NCBI RefSeq assembly: GCF_024868665.1
Contig: NC_079905.1
Span: 3,526,197 to 3,590,196 of the forward strand
DNA from: Triplophysa rosa
Taxonomy: Eukaryota; Chordata; Actinopteri; Cypriniformes; Nemacheilidae
Length of the DNA: 64,000 bases
Direction of reading: 5' to 3'
Part shown: positions 45,588 to 57,370 of the stretch, in pieces
Position numbering within the stretch: the first letter of the stretch is position 1
Layout: the number at the start of each line of letters is the position of its first letter
Position numbers and translations under genes: made by a program
Notes under the pieces: model-generated
The model's database searches: none
What the model was told of the DNA's origin: nothing
The model's input: only the letters and a program-made list of their open reading frames with translations

Positions 45588-48500
45588 ATGCAATCTTTAG
45601 CGCTTCTGCTCTTTGCGATTCATCTCGCACTGACTGGTAAGTAGCCTACTGTATAAGTTTAGGTAGATAGTGTACGGTAGGGTAGGGATAGGGTAGTGTT
45701 TAAATGGAGAAAAGCCCAGTGTTTATGTGTTACGTTGTTGTATTTAAGATAAAGATAGTCACCATAAGAATCAATTCACATTTCAACTACTTATTATAAA
45801 TACCACAAAACAGTAACCCTACATGAATATTGTACATATGGTAAAAATATTTCCAGACCCACATTAATATTTACCAATATATATATATATATAGTATTTG
45901 CTAATTTTATACCGAAATTAAAACTGTAATCTGTAAAAAATGTATCCCAATCGGTGTATCCCAATATTTATTAATGTGCTTAGAAGATAAACATAGAAAA
46001 TGTACTTTAAATTCACTTAGAAGGAACATAATGGACAGAGGGCCCAGAGTGTTTAGCCAGGTTAGCAGTGCTTGAAGTGGGCCGGTGTTCTAAAATATTT
46101 GGTGTCTGAGATTTTCGGTGACCCTAGGTGAAGTTTACATGAATATTAATGAGTTTCCTGTTTTCCATTAAAGCGCCAAGAAAAATATTAAAGCAGTCTT
46201 CAGGGGGGTATTCCAGAAAGCTGGTTATGTGACATACCCGGGTAAGTTTAAGGGTTAGTTAGCTGAAAACCTCAACTTTCGGTTCCAAAAACAGAGGTAA
46301 CTTTCAGGGTATGTAAGTAATAGGAGTGTAACGGTTCTCGGTAAAAAATTGAACCGCACGGTTCTCCACCAACGCGCTTGGACCGCGGCTCATCTTAAAT
46401 CTGACGACGCATTTATAATAAGGGTCATTAAAAAATATAATGCGTAAAACAGACTGACAAAGTTCAGCTAATGTATGTTTGTCGATGGATACACATTTAA
46501 TACCTACAACAAATCAAATAACGTAGACAAATTTCAATAGGATTGACGTATGCTGTAATATGACCAGTTATTTATGTTTTCATCATTCGGGTGTTGTGAT
46601 TTCTTTAGTGCAGGTGAGACCTGAACAGCACATGTTGCTGTTTAAACTACACTCATTCAAGCCTTGCCAATTTAAACATTTAAGTGCAAGATGATGCAGA
46701 AGAAAACTCACTTGCGCGCTGTGAGAAGATCCGAAATGCGCATAAGGAAAGTCTCAGACATGGCGCAAATATTGAGTTGTCTTTGAAGTCTTGCGCTTAA
46801 ACGGACAAATTCACACCCCATAATAAATATTGCAAAACAGTGACAGTACTGGCTTAAAGCAAGGAATATTCTATCCAACCGGTTTTCATTATGTCTGTTC
46901 ACAGGAAGACACTCTAATGAATATTTCGGCACTGTTGTGTGTAAAAACAAAAACATCTCAGAGGTTACAGCAGTTGGAATGGTCGATGATGAGGTGATCA
47001 TGTACTTTAACAGCAACACATTAAAAGTTGTGCCAAGGACAGATTGGATCAAAAAGATTGAAGTAGGAGAATACTGGAACAGAAGGACAGAGCATGCACT
47101 TGCCATCTTAAAGGCATACGAGAACACCTTGCACAATATAATGGATCTATTCAACAATTCAGGTATACTGACGCAAACCAACAAAAACCTGCATACAACC
47201 ATGTTTATTGCAATTAAACTATTAGACTTACAAACATTTGTAAAGTACATCTTATAGTAGTTTCTCGTTTTCTGAAAGTTACAGTGTTTTGCTTTATATT
47301 GGCATCACTTAGTCATGTACTGTAAATGAGCAGATTATATATTGATATACATAATAGGTAAACAGACTTTTGCAGTACACAAAAACAATTAGGAGGGATT
47401 TTTCTCAGTGCAAGAAACTCTCATAATCATTTTAATTTGTTTTGTTGACATTGATTTCTACAAAGTAACTACTCTCATTTTATTATAAAAACTATAACAC
47501 AGTCTATGGGTTCCATGGTAAATATTTCTCAGGTTTAAGCTTTGTAAGGATCAACATTCTGATGGATTTAAAGCTATAACATGTACTGTAGCAGTCTTTA
47601 ACATATATAAAAATATCTAAATTTTCTGTTTTTAGATGTCAGCTTGTTTAAATGTAAGGTTTTGTATTTTAACCACAGATTACAAAACAATCGTGGATTA
47701 CAATGATCAGTCGTGTATGTTTATTACAGTTGATGTTGTTTCTGCTCAGATATTCACACCTTTCAGATGATGTATGGGTGTGAGCTGGAGGATGATGGTA
47801 CCACTCGAGGATACTGGAAGTTTGGTTATGATGGAGATGATTTCATCAGTTTTGATAAAAACACACTCAGCTATACTGCTGCTAATCATCAAGCTGACAT
47901 CATCAAGGACAAATGGGACACTGATAGGGCCAAAGCAAAATACTGGCAACAATATCTGGAGAATGCATGCATTGAGTGGCTGAGAAAGATTGTGAGATAT
48001 GGCAAGGACAGTCTGGAGAAAAAATGTAAATATAATGATTTCTTTATGATATTCACTTCATTATGAGCACTGATTAAACCCTTTACCTTGTTAGTAAGTA
48101 ATGAAAGACTATAAATCCTGTTTAATATTTTGATTTAAGATTTCTTTGGTTTTTATGTAAATAAATGAAAAGCAGAATGATTCCACACACAAAAAAAACA
48201 TTTAAAAGGGTACTGAAGTGTACAGTACTTTAATGTGAAACAATTGAATACATTTGTGAAGTAAATGCAATAAATATTAATGTCCATTGTCAAAACACTG
48301 ACACAATGTTGTTGTCAATAATTGTATTGCTTTCTTTAGCACTCACATTAGATTAATCTTACTCTCTGAAGATGTCTTTCTTTCTCATTCTCTTCAGCTG
48401 CACCTGAAGTGTCTCTACTGCAGAAGTACTCCTTGTCTCCAGTAATCTGTCATGCTACTTGTTTCTACCCCAAAAACATCACAATGACCTGGAAGAAAAA

Positions 48501-49911
48501 CCATGAGGATCTTAATGAAGATGTGGAGGTTAGTTTAACTTTTCCAAATGTAGACGGAACGTTCCAGAAGAGCATCAGTCTCTCAGTGAAGTCTGAGGAG
48601 TGGAAGAAGAATCCAGATGTCTACAGATGTGTCATTCAACATGTGGGAACAGAGATTGTTGTCACGCTTAATGAAAATAACATAAAATCCAACTCAGGTA
48701 TGTGTACAATAAACTACCTTTCACAAGTTCGCCTCGCAGATAATAAGTACGGATAATAAGGGAAGGATAGTATACGTATTTGGCGTGCTGTCCCGGGAGA
48801 GGGCTCCGAGCTTGGTAGTTCCTCCTAACTTGGAGCGCCCGCCCCTTGTCCGGGGAGAGGGCCCCAGGCCCAGACTCGGGTTGTGTTCCCCCGTTATACT
48901 GCGGTAAAAACAGGCTGATGATGAGGAGTTGGGGTGGAGGAGCCATGCTGCGAAAATGTAGAGAGAATGAGGGTAAGGTGTCTTGTCTGTTTGTAGGGGT
49001 TTCTCCCGAGCTAAAAGGATGATTGGTGAGATTGGTTATAGGAAACCAGCCGGGTTAGTTATCTGATTTGTGAGATTGGTCATGAAAAGCCAGCCGGGTT
49101 AGTTATCTGCACGTGCTCCTCCCAAACTTTGTTAATAAAACATCATTTAAAAATATGGACATTTTTGTGAGCAGATATTTTAAGTGGGATAATTCAGTGT
49201 AGCTTAAACACTGCATGAAATTTGACTGTCTGAATGACTTCTGACTATTGCTTAATGTACATGAACACTGTACTCAATGATAATCTATTGATTTTGTGAT
49301 TTTCCACAACTATAAAACATTGTATGACTAAAGAATAGTTAGTACTTACAAAAGCTTATTGCTGAAGAATATAATACATTTAGTCTTGTATGTTTTTAGA
49401 AAGCTTTTTTCAAAAATATAGGCTTTGAGAATGTTTATCATTGTGTGTTTATATTGTGCTGGTTTATTGCAGCTTCTGACAACTTTATTGTGAAATGTTT
49501 GGTGTCCATCACCGTTGCAGTCATTGTTGGATGCTTGTTGGCATTCACTGTCTTTGCTGTTAAAAAGAGGCTCATTGCGTGTAAAAAGTCAAGAGAGGTG
49601 AAGAGCCAAAATTCAACAGGTGAACTTTGTTTTATTAAAAACTGGTAATGTGTTCAATTTGTGTTTAATTCTAATCATTATTACCCACATTATATTTCCT
49701 TATTGTTACAGTCTATGTGAAGGGCAGTGGTAAGTATTTATATAGTTTTCTTTTACACATAAATTAGTTTGATCTCTTGTGTAATTTTGCATGTTTTTAA
49801 AATGTCTACAGTATCTCTCACCTGTTATTTTATTTCACAGCCACAGGTACTACATCAGAAATATCAGATGAACCACTACACAATGCAAAATGCAAAATTG
49901 TTTTACAGTGA
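45588..49911 (+). CDS. MHC class I heavy chain, non-classical (gene G), intact
   Basis: Exons: leader 45588-45636 (MQSLALLLFAIHL), alpha1 46905-47162, alpha2 47750-48025, alpha3 48398-48697, transmembrane 49473-49619, short tail 49712-49729, last tail 49841-49911. The joined frame is 372 residues, phase 1 throughout. It is the most divergent unit in alpha1 (SNEYFGTVVCKNKNISEVTA). In alpha2 it keeps more class I-like residues than the others: K146, W147, Y159 and W167 (ENACIEWLRK). Positions 84, 143 and 171 (L, I, I) are still not canonical. Alpha3 has an extra cysteine (ATCFYPKN where other units have ATGFYPKN) and is two codons shorter before its end. The tail extends past the point where gene A stops (NAKCKIVLQ). 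The 3' flank is colinear with that of A, so A is its closest relative there. Intron 1 holds repeat fragments and intron 4 a GC-rich repeat. Confidence 0.87.
46205..46420. repeat. Repeat fragments in intron 1 of gene G
   Basis: GGGGTATTCCAGAAAGCTGG (46206 on) and TAGGAGTGTAACGGTTCTCG (about 46321 on) are phrases typical of two fish DNA-transposon families. Both look like single ends only. Confidence 0.45.
48764..49150. repeat. GC-rich dispersed repeat, copy 2 (intron 4 of gene G)
   Basis: Second copy of the family at 40285-40575, longer, with an internal duplication of GTGAGATTGGT and CAGCCGGGTTAGTTATCTG. It lies between the alpha3 and transmembrane exons. Confidence 0.6.
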
Positions 49912-51038
49912 TCTTAGGGTATGACTTTCTTAACCCTAGAATACATTTGATTTAAACATAGATGTTTTAGTTGCACATCATAGAGGAAAATGTTAGCATC
50001 TGTTCATTTCAAATTGTTAAATTGTAGCTAATTTAGACTTCAAATAGAATTAGTTTTTATTTGCAAATCATATAAATATTTTTGTCTTCCTTTTCAGATG
50101 CCCTCTTACTTTCTCAGTTGGTGCGTGTGAGCTGTAAAAAAAAGTGTGTACCTGGTCCTAATCGCCCCTCTCCAAGTGGAGCTTGAACTGGCATCAGTCT
50201 ATACAGAATTACGACATTGCCATAGACCTCCATAGTAAGAATGGAATGCGTTAGTAACTTGCTTCATGGAGCATCCGATAGTTCCAAACACTGCACTGAA
50301 GCCCATTTATTTTAGTGTACCGCAAACGCATTTGCTGTACAGTTGATGAAATAACGGCATGTTTATATTTCAACGAGTTGGCGGACATATCTTATATTCA
50401 TATTACTTCCCGGACAAAATCTTGCTATAAATGTAGTCAATGTAGTATTCAGTGTACACAATGTGCAAATATATTTAGCAGAATTTATGCAAATATAGTT
50501 GCTGTTGTCTGTCCTGCTAAAATCCATTCAAATTGGTTGCCAGCACGGATTTGTTTGGAACTATTGAGCACTCCATGGAGCACTCCATGAACCACATGAC
50601 CACACGGTGGCGAGATCGAGTGTCATAACTCTGTATTTCAACGGCTCTGGGTGAGACGGGCACTCTAATGAGGAGGCTAAAGACCACAGCCTCTAGTGCA
50701 GACCTGGGCATTGTACGGCCTGCAGGCCACATCCGGTCCACTGGGTTTGCATGTCCCATGCATGTGACGTGACAGTGTGACCGTCCAGTTTTTTGTAAAT
50801 ATATAATGTGTTATGGGCAGAACTGAGTTAACCATCCTGTGCATTGTCTTCTTCTTGCTTAATTGTGATTGCCTGTTCATCTACTGAGGATTGTTTTATG
50901 TAATGTGAAATGAGCTTCTGCAATTGATCCAACTGATGTACTGAAGTTTAATAAAGAAGAAGAAAGGAATGGTGTTTTCCTCCTGTGCGTTAATGAGACA
51001 CGGCACCGAGTTTTTACACATTCGTGAACTTTGAATAT
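49912..51038. other. Downstream of gene G; no gene
   Basis: The first about 180 bp match the gene A 3' flank (GATGTTTTAGTTGCACATCA against the text at 3605). Further on, GATAGTTCCAAACA near 50277 and its approximate complement near 50548 suggest a small inverted-repeat element. No coding structure was seen. Confidence 0.45.
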
Positions 51039-51128
51039 ACAGTGTCTTGCAAAAGTATTCATCCCCCTTCGTTTTATTCACATTTTGTTATGTTGCTGCC
51101 TTATCTTAAACTACTTTAAATTTTTTTT
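51039..51128. repeat. Tc1-type terminal fragment
   Basis: ACAGTGTCTTGCAAAAGTAT followed by TCATCCCCCTT and TTCACATTTTGTTATGTTGC. This is the recognisable end of a common fish transposon family, with no partner end or coding part. Confidence 0.5.
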
Positions 51129-51331
51129 TACATTATTCTACACTCCATTTTGCAGATTTGAGGGAGAAAAGTTAATTCTTATCTGCAGAGTCTCTTATCA
51201 GAGTGATAGATGCTGCATATTGGCATACAAGTTTCTGAAAAATACAAGTGACGATGACACGACAATCTGTAAAGAAACCAACTGCCTGCACATTATCCCT
51301 TACTTAAGCCACATTTTCTTTATTGTTACAG

Positions 51332-51555
51332 GCTATGTGATGGGCACTAGTAAGTATTGTTTTCTTTCACACAGAACATAGTCTGATTTCTTATGTAATT
51401 TTGTTTGCTTTACCAGTTTAAAAGTTTGCATTACCTTACCTTACAAAAGTGCCACTTCTTATTTTATCTCAGTCACAGATCAGTCAATAGACCGATGCAG
51501 GATGACACCGCTTCTTAAGGCCATCCACCCTGTGAATTATTTTAATTTGGTTTAA
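51332..51555 (+). pseudogene. Class I cytoplasmic-tail remnant (gene H)
   Basis: Two tail exons of a class I unit survive. One is an 18-nt exon at 51332-51349 (GYVMGT) with TTGTTACAG before it and GTAAGTATTG after it, as in C, E and G. The other is a last exon at 51473-51555 (TDQSIDRCRM, ending TAA). Nothing upstream resembles alpha3 or a transmembrane exon, so the unit has lost its extracellular part. It marks the right edge of the array. Confidence 0.7.
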
Positions 51556-51663
51556 GTCAACAGCATGTTTCATGATCTGCAGATACACTGAAAATATCTA
51601 AATAAATCAAAATAAATACTGTAATGTAACATACACCACTAACACATAGTACTGTATTATATA

Positions 51664-53074
51664 CAGCCGTGGCCAAAAAAATTGAGAATGACACAAATAT
51701 TAATTTTCACAAAGTCTGCTGCCTCAGTTTTTATGATGGCCAACTGCATATACTCCAGAATGTTATGAAGAGTGATCTGATGAATTGAATTTTATTGTGA
51801 AGTCCCTCTTTGCCATGAATATGAACTTAGTCCAAATAAAATCATGTACATTCCATTTCAACCCTGCCACAAAAAGACCAGCTGACATCATGTCGGTGAT
51901 TCTGTGGTTAACACAGGTGAGAGTTGACGAGGACAAGCCCGGAGATCACTCTTTAATGCTGATTGAATTAGAATATCAGACTGGAAGCTTTAAAAGGAGG
52001 GTGGTGCTGGAAATCATTCTTCTTCCTCTGTTAACCATGGTTACCTGCAAGGAAACACGTGCAGTCATCATTGCTTTGCACAAAAAGGGATTCACAGGCA
52101 AGGCTATTGCTGCTAGTAAGATTGCACCTACATCAACCATTTATCGGATCATCAGAAACTTCAAGGAGAGAGGTTCAATTGTTGTGAAGAAGGCTTCAGG
52201 GCGCCCAAGAAAGTCCAGCAAGCGCCTGGTGTCAAGAGGGGCAGCAAAGAAGCCACTTCTCTCTAGGAAAAACAGGGACAGACTGATTTTCTGCAAAAGG
52301 TACAGGGATTGGACTGCTGAGGACTGGGGTAAAGTCATTTTCTCTGATGAATCCCCTTTCCGATTGTTTGGGGCATCCGGACAAAAGATTGTCCGGAGAA
52401 GAAAAGGTGAGCGCTACAATCAGTCCTGTGTCATGCCAACAGTAAAGCATCCTGAGACCATTCATGTGTGGGGTTGTTTCTCAGCCAAGGGAGTGGGCTC
52501 ACTCACAATTTTGCCTAAGAACACAGCCATGAACAGAGAATGGTACAAAAACATCCTCAGAGAGCAACTTCTCCCAACCATCCAAGAACAGTTTGGTGAT
52601 GAATGATGCCTTTTCCAGCATAATGGAGCACCTTGCCATAAGGCAAAAGTAATAACTAAGTGGCTCGAGGACCAAAACTTGGGTCCATGGCCAGGAAACT
52701 CCCCAGACCTTAATCCCATTGAGAATTTGTGGTCAATCCTCAAGCAAAACAAAAACTTACAAATTCTGGCAAACTCCAAGCATTGATTATGCAAGAATGG
52801 GCTGCCATCAGTGAGGATGTGGCCCAGAAGTTGATTGACAGCATGCCCGGGCGAATTGCAGAGGTCTTGAAAAAGAAGGGTCAACACTGCAAATATTGAG
52901 TCTTTGCGTAAACTTAATGTAATTGTCAATAAAAGCATTTGACACTTATGAAATGCTTGTAATTATACTTCAGTATACCATAGTAACATCTGACAAAAAC
53001 ATATAAAAATCACTGAAGCAGTAGACTTAGTGAAAATTAATATTTGTGTCATTCTCAACTTTTGGCCACGGCTG
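51664..53074 (+). mobile_element. Tc1-like transposon, second family
   Basis: The inverted ends CAGCCGTGGCCAAAA and ATTGAGAATGACACAAATAT are flanked by TA (51662-51663 and 53075-53076). The interior is a decayed transposase. It differs in sequence from the copy at 28311-30217. Confidence 0.9.
52037..52899 (+). pseudogene. Tc1-family transposase remnant, second family
   Basis: It starts MVTCKETRAVIIALHKKGFT with a helix-turn-helix region and GRPRKSSKR. It then jumps by an internal deletion of roughly 60 residues to SRKNRDRLIFCKRYRDWTAE. Catalytic motifs visible: FSDESPF (first D), FQHNGAPCH (N where the second D should be) and NSPDLNPIENLW (final E). An in-frame TGA lies at 52604-52606. A one-base loss near 52785 shifts the last part, which ends at 52897-52899. 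It is inactive. Confidence 0.87.
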
Positions 53075-53076
53075 TA

Positions 53077-54279
53077 GTATATGATTTTGTTGCAGTTTGT
53101 TGCAAAAACTCTGCAGTTTTTCAGGCTTGTTATAGCATAGCAAAATAGTTTGTTTAATAACAAAAAAAGGGTTTAAAAAATTTGCCCACATCATTAAATC
53201 TGTACATTTTAGGGTAAATCAGCAGATAGGTTAATATAAACAAACGTTTACATTACTAATTATTTTTACATGTAAGCCTCCTCTGTAGTATCATAGTGTC
53301 CAAGTTTGTTAAAAGCAGCCTGTGTGTGTGCGTGCGTGTGTGTGTGCATGGATGTGCATATATATATAATTTAATAAATACATTTTTTCTGTTACTGTTG
53401 TTTAATCTTCTGTTGGGTCTGCATTGTCTTCAATTAGTACAGACAAGAGGATGTCTCAATCTGAAGATTTTTTACAGGACAATGTTATGAAGCAGTAAAC
53501 CATTGTATGATGCTAGTCAGATGAAGTCACACTCTTGACTGCTGTTCTTCTCTTCCATCTCTGTTTCTATACCTTGTGGTTGAGATGAAGTGTTGACTAC
53601 CTTAAGTAATCGACAAAGTCTATAGAGATCTGGTGAGAGATCTGGTGATAAAACTAGTAACCTGTATCTGAGCCCTGGGGTCTAACATTTAACAGAGATA
53701 AATTTCGAAAATTTGGGTAATTGTAAGGATTACATTAGTTGTATTGCTTATGTAATGTTATCCTTAGGTCAAACATTTTAACACATTGTATAAATTGCTT
53801 GAAAAAAATTGAAGATGTATTATAGGAATATAAAGCAAATATAGGTTCATTTTGTATTTCATATTGACCAACACATCAATAAATTACAGTAACTCAAATG
53901 GCATTAGATATGACAGAAAGCTATTCCATCTACAGATATCTGCAGCCCCATTCAGGAACACATGAGGGCGTTGTTTCCTTAGTTTTCTTCCATTCAGTTC
54001 ATCCTGAACTACCTTCTCTTCACTTCTACTTTTATCCCTGCACATCCATTTCTTCATCTTCATTTCAGTGTATCACACCTTGTTTATGCTTTCTTCCCCA
54101 ACTCCTACATCATATCTTTAGGCACAACACATCGGTCAAAGGTTGAGTAAACACAACTCAAGGGCAACTGCCCTCTTTTACCTTCATACAGTACTTTGTT
54201 CTTGCTTTATTTCTCTCCCCATATCTCACTCCCACCAGCTTCTCCAGCATTGCAGTCAGAGGTTAAAGAGAGCGTTAGC
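53077..54279. other. Intergenic stretch without a recognisable gene
   Basis: Ordinary AT-rich DNA with a short TG-rich run near 53319-53360. Confidence 0.5.
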
Positions 54280-54890
54280 CTTCAGTGAATGGCCGTTTTT
54301 AATCTCTGATTGCACATCATCACCATCAAGGTTTAATCACGGCCCCAGTCGCACGCCCGCCGCCCACAGCTGACTTAACCGGCTGTGACATGAAACAATC
54401 GCCACACTCAGCTTGTATCTCATCAGCGGCGAGGCCTTGAGATCCGACTCATTAAAGACGGGCCTAACGGATGCAGGGTGACAGGTGCTTAAGGAGGCCA
54501 CGACGTTTAAGAAAAGTCGCAAGTCACGAGCCGAGCCGGGCTCATTATGACTGGTGTGGGCCCGCGCTTGAGAGGCTGAATTAGCAATGTATTCATTATG
54601 TCCTCATAACGTGATGTCAAGTCATTGTGCACAAGTGTTGAGGCCAGTTGGGTTTCAATTACAGAGAGCGCTATGAAGAGTTAATGGCTATTAACACAGG
54701 CAACACGTGACGCTACTAATGAATCAGGCAGTCTTGTGGTGGGCACCAAATAGCAAACTCCAGAAGCCTGCAATCTCCTGCTAGTTTAGGGCGACGCGAG
54801 GCATACTAATGACTTTAAAAGAAATACAGAGTTGATTTCGTTTGCAATGGCATTAGCATCTTAATCAAAGATTAAAAAGGTCACACCGAG
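54280..54890. promoter_or_regulatory. Candidate conserved non-coding element
   Basis: About 600 bp with less AT bias than its surroundings, no repeat or frame I recognise, and many homeodomain-type words (TAATGA, ATTAGC, TTAATGGC, CTAATGAATC). Examples are GCATTAGCATCTTAATCAAA near 54849 and ACTCATTAAAGACGGGCC near 54448. This is a composition-based guess only. Confidence 0.3.
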
Positions 54891-55035
54891 GGAAATGGAT
54901 AAGGTGAGTGGTTTTAAAAGAACACCTCACGCCGGAATGAAAAGACTAGCTCAAGTTGTTCCAAACCTATATGACTTTCTCTAATATGGTGAACACAGAA
55001 GGAGAAGTTTATATAAATGCTCTTTTCCACGTCAT

Positions 55036-55500
55036 TACACTCTAAAATATGCTGGTTTATTATCAACCAGACAAATCCAACTATTGGGTTATAAATTAAC
55101 CCATACTGGGTTGTTTCAAACAGAAATGTTGGGTTGTTGGGTCAAACATAAACATTCCTGTTAAAAAACAGAAAACTTCTGGCAGAAATAAACCGTAAAA
55201 TAACAGTTTTGTCTTGTAATTTTACAGTTTTGATTGTATTTTTTTAAATGAACCGTAAAAAAACTCCCGTAAAAAAAATGAAATTTTCTGGCAGATGGGC
55301 CGCCAGAAATAAACCGTGAACTGTTTTTTTGACCGTATTTTAAAATGAAAAATCAACAGTACAATTCCATACAAATTCATTACAAAAAATCAGTAAAATT
55401 ATGTTTTTTTCACAGTGTGGGTTAATTTAACCCAATGGTTGAGTTCGTCCCTTTCTGACCCAACGCTGGGTGAAAAATAAGACGGCATTTTTAAGAGTGT
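55036..55500. mobile_element. MITE (ACACTCTAAAATATGCTGG ends) with a nested MITE
   Basis: The outer ends ACACTCTAAAATATGCTGG and the complement of GGCATTTTTAAGAGTGT are inverted, with AACCCA and TGGGTT words inside each arm. A second MITE of the CCGTAAAA type sits in the middle (about 55161-55425) and ends TTTTTTTCACAGTGTG. Confidence 0.7.
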
Positions 55501-57366
55501 ATCAATGAGAATGTTGAAGCACCAAAAAGGTACAATAGAGGAATATATTTGTACAAATCTGTATCTTGTCTTATATTTTTTAGCTGTTGTTCAAATGCCC
55601 CCTAGCTTCAGCCTAGACAGCGTTATCATCTATCATTCATGTTAATAAAGAAAATGTGTTTACATTCAAAAGCATCAAAACTGTAAACAGCAAAAGAAAA
55701 ACACCAGACGTGCGACGAAAGTGAAAAATGCCCCTATTTACTATTGCCCCTGTAAAAGATCCTAGCTTTCTCCTACAAATGAACATACGCTCAACAAAAG
55801 CTCGAAGGACATCCACATTTTTATTTACCTAAAGTCCTGCTTGAAATTTAGACAGCAGGCTGGTGTTTGACTTAAGAGTTTGACATTTTAAGAGTTCAAG
55901 AGTTAAGCCTCATCCTGCGCCGTCTCACAGATGGGAAATCAACAAGTCAATGGCAAACACTTTTTTAGCATTCAGGAAAATTCCACAAACGCAGTATATG
56001 ACATTAGAATTGTATAAAACCTAAACTGATAACAGCATTAGATGATGAAGAGCCACCAAGGTTTTGCATATTAAGACGCCACAAAACTGCAACATTGGCT
56101 TATAGTTTATTAGACATCACAATGATCCATAAAACATATAACAAGTTACTTATGCATATAAAATAATCCCCGCGGGGAAAATAAGATGGAAAACCCAAAA
56201 CAAGAACATCTAAAAGGAAAAATATTTTACTATGTGGTCTGTACAGTCAATCACGTCTTCTGAAGCAAAGCAAAAGTGACAGTAAAATGAATCAAAACCA
56301 GAAACAAAGGCACATCAGGTATAATGACAACAGGGCGAAGCTAAAGCAAACGTGTTGAGGATGATTTCCAGTATGAATCTTAACATGATAAGAGTTCAGG
56401 TGAAGTACAAACTTCAAATACAGCAGCTATGTTGGTTTGGCTGGAGAGTAGATTTAAGAAATGATAAAAACTGTTGGGTAAACAAAGACCAACTCATTTA
56501 AAAGGCCATGAACTTCTCAGCATCCCTAACTCCGCTTTCAGATCATATTGATTGTCTTTTTTAATCTAAAATGGCATAATTTAGTTTAACATAGAGACTG
56601 ACAAACATCACACAACCCAATATGTGAAAAATACATATGACAGAAACATTTTTAAAACTCCTGAAAAAGCAATAATTAAATAACAAAAAACCTGAAAGAA
56701 ACAATATAATAAAAATCACAGTTTAAGACACAGAAACCTTTATGGATGAATGTATATCATTTGGTGATGGTATAATACTGCACCATTAAAGCAAACGTCG
56801 GATGCGTGGAGACAGCCCATTTGCACGTGAGAGTAACGCAAGCGAACCCTGAATTTCATGCAGCATGCAGACGCACATTCTCTTTATCAGAAGCATCAAT
56901 GATGAGACCACAGCCCAGACGACATGACATGTCATCTACAGAATAAACTTTTTGTCGTTGTCCTCCATGTCCAACAAACCAGAAGGACAGGCAGTGAATG
57001 TGAGCAATGAATAATCAAAACCCAGGAGTTAATTTATCTAGGGGAGCTGTACCATCCATCCATCCATCTGCCTGTGTGTCGTATCTTTTGATCTATTCAC
57101 CCATCTAAAGAAAGCCATGTTTTTATGTGACCAGGTCACCATTCAAATGCTTTGATTCAGCATCTCGTCTTCTGCGTTCCCCATCGATGTTCATACAATC
57201 AGTGCAACTGTGATCTCTTTGGCACAATTACGACCATGTATTCAGATAACACAACACTATAATCTATTGACACCAGGTGGATGTGCAAAGATTACATTCA
57301 AAACTGAAAGACAACAGTGATGGAATTATGTGGCGTGACATGGAAAAGTTGTCCCAAATCTATCCC
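55501..57366. other. Stretch 3' of the nectin-like gene; no coding sequence
   Basis: No supported coding exon. It could include the nectin-like 3' UTR, since a complement of AATAAA occurs near 56105, but no transcript evidence is visible. Confidence 0.35.
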
Positions 57367-57370
57367 TTAA

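Noticed and set aside
53898..54373. Two adjoining + strand frames as coding exons
   Set aside because: No splice structure, domain or biased codon use; composition looks non-coding.
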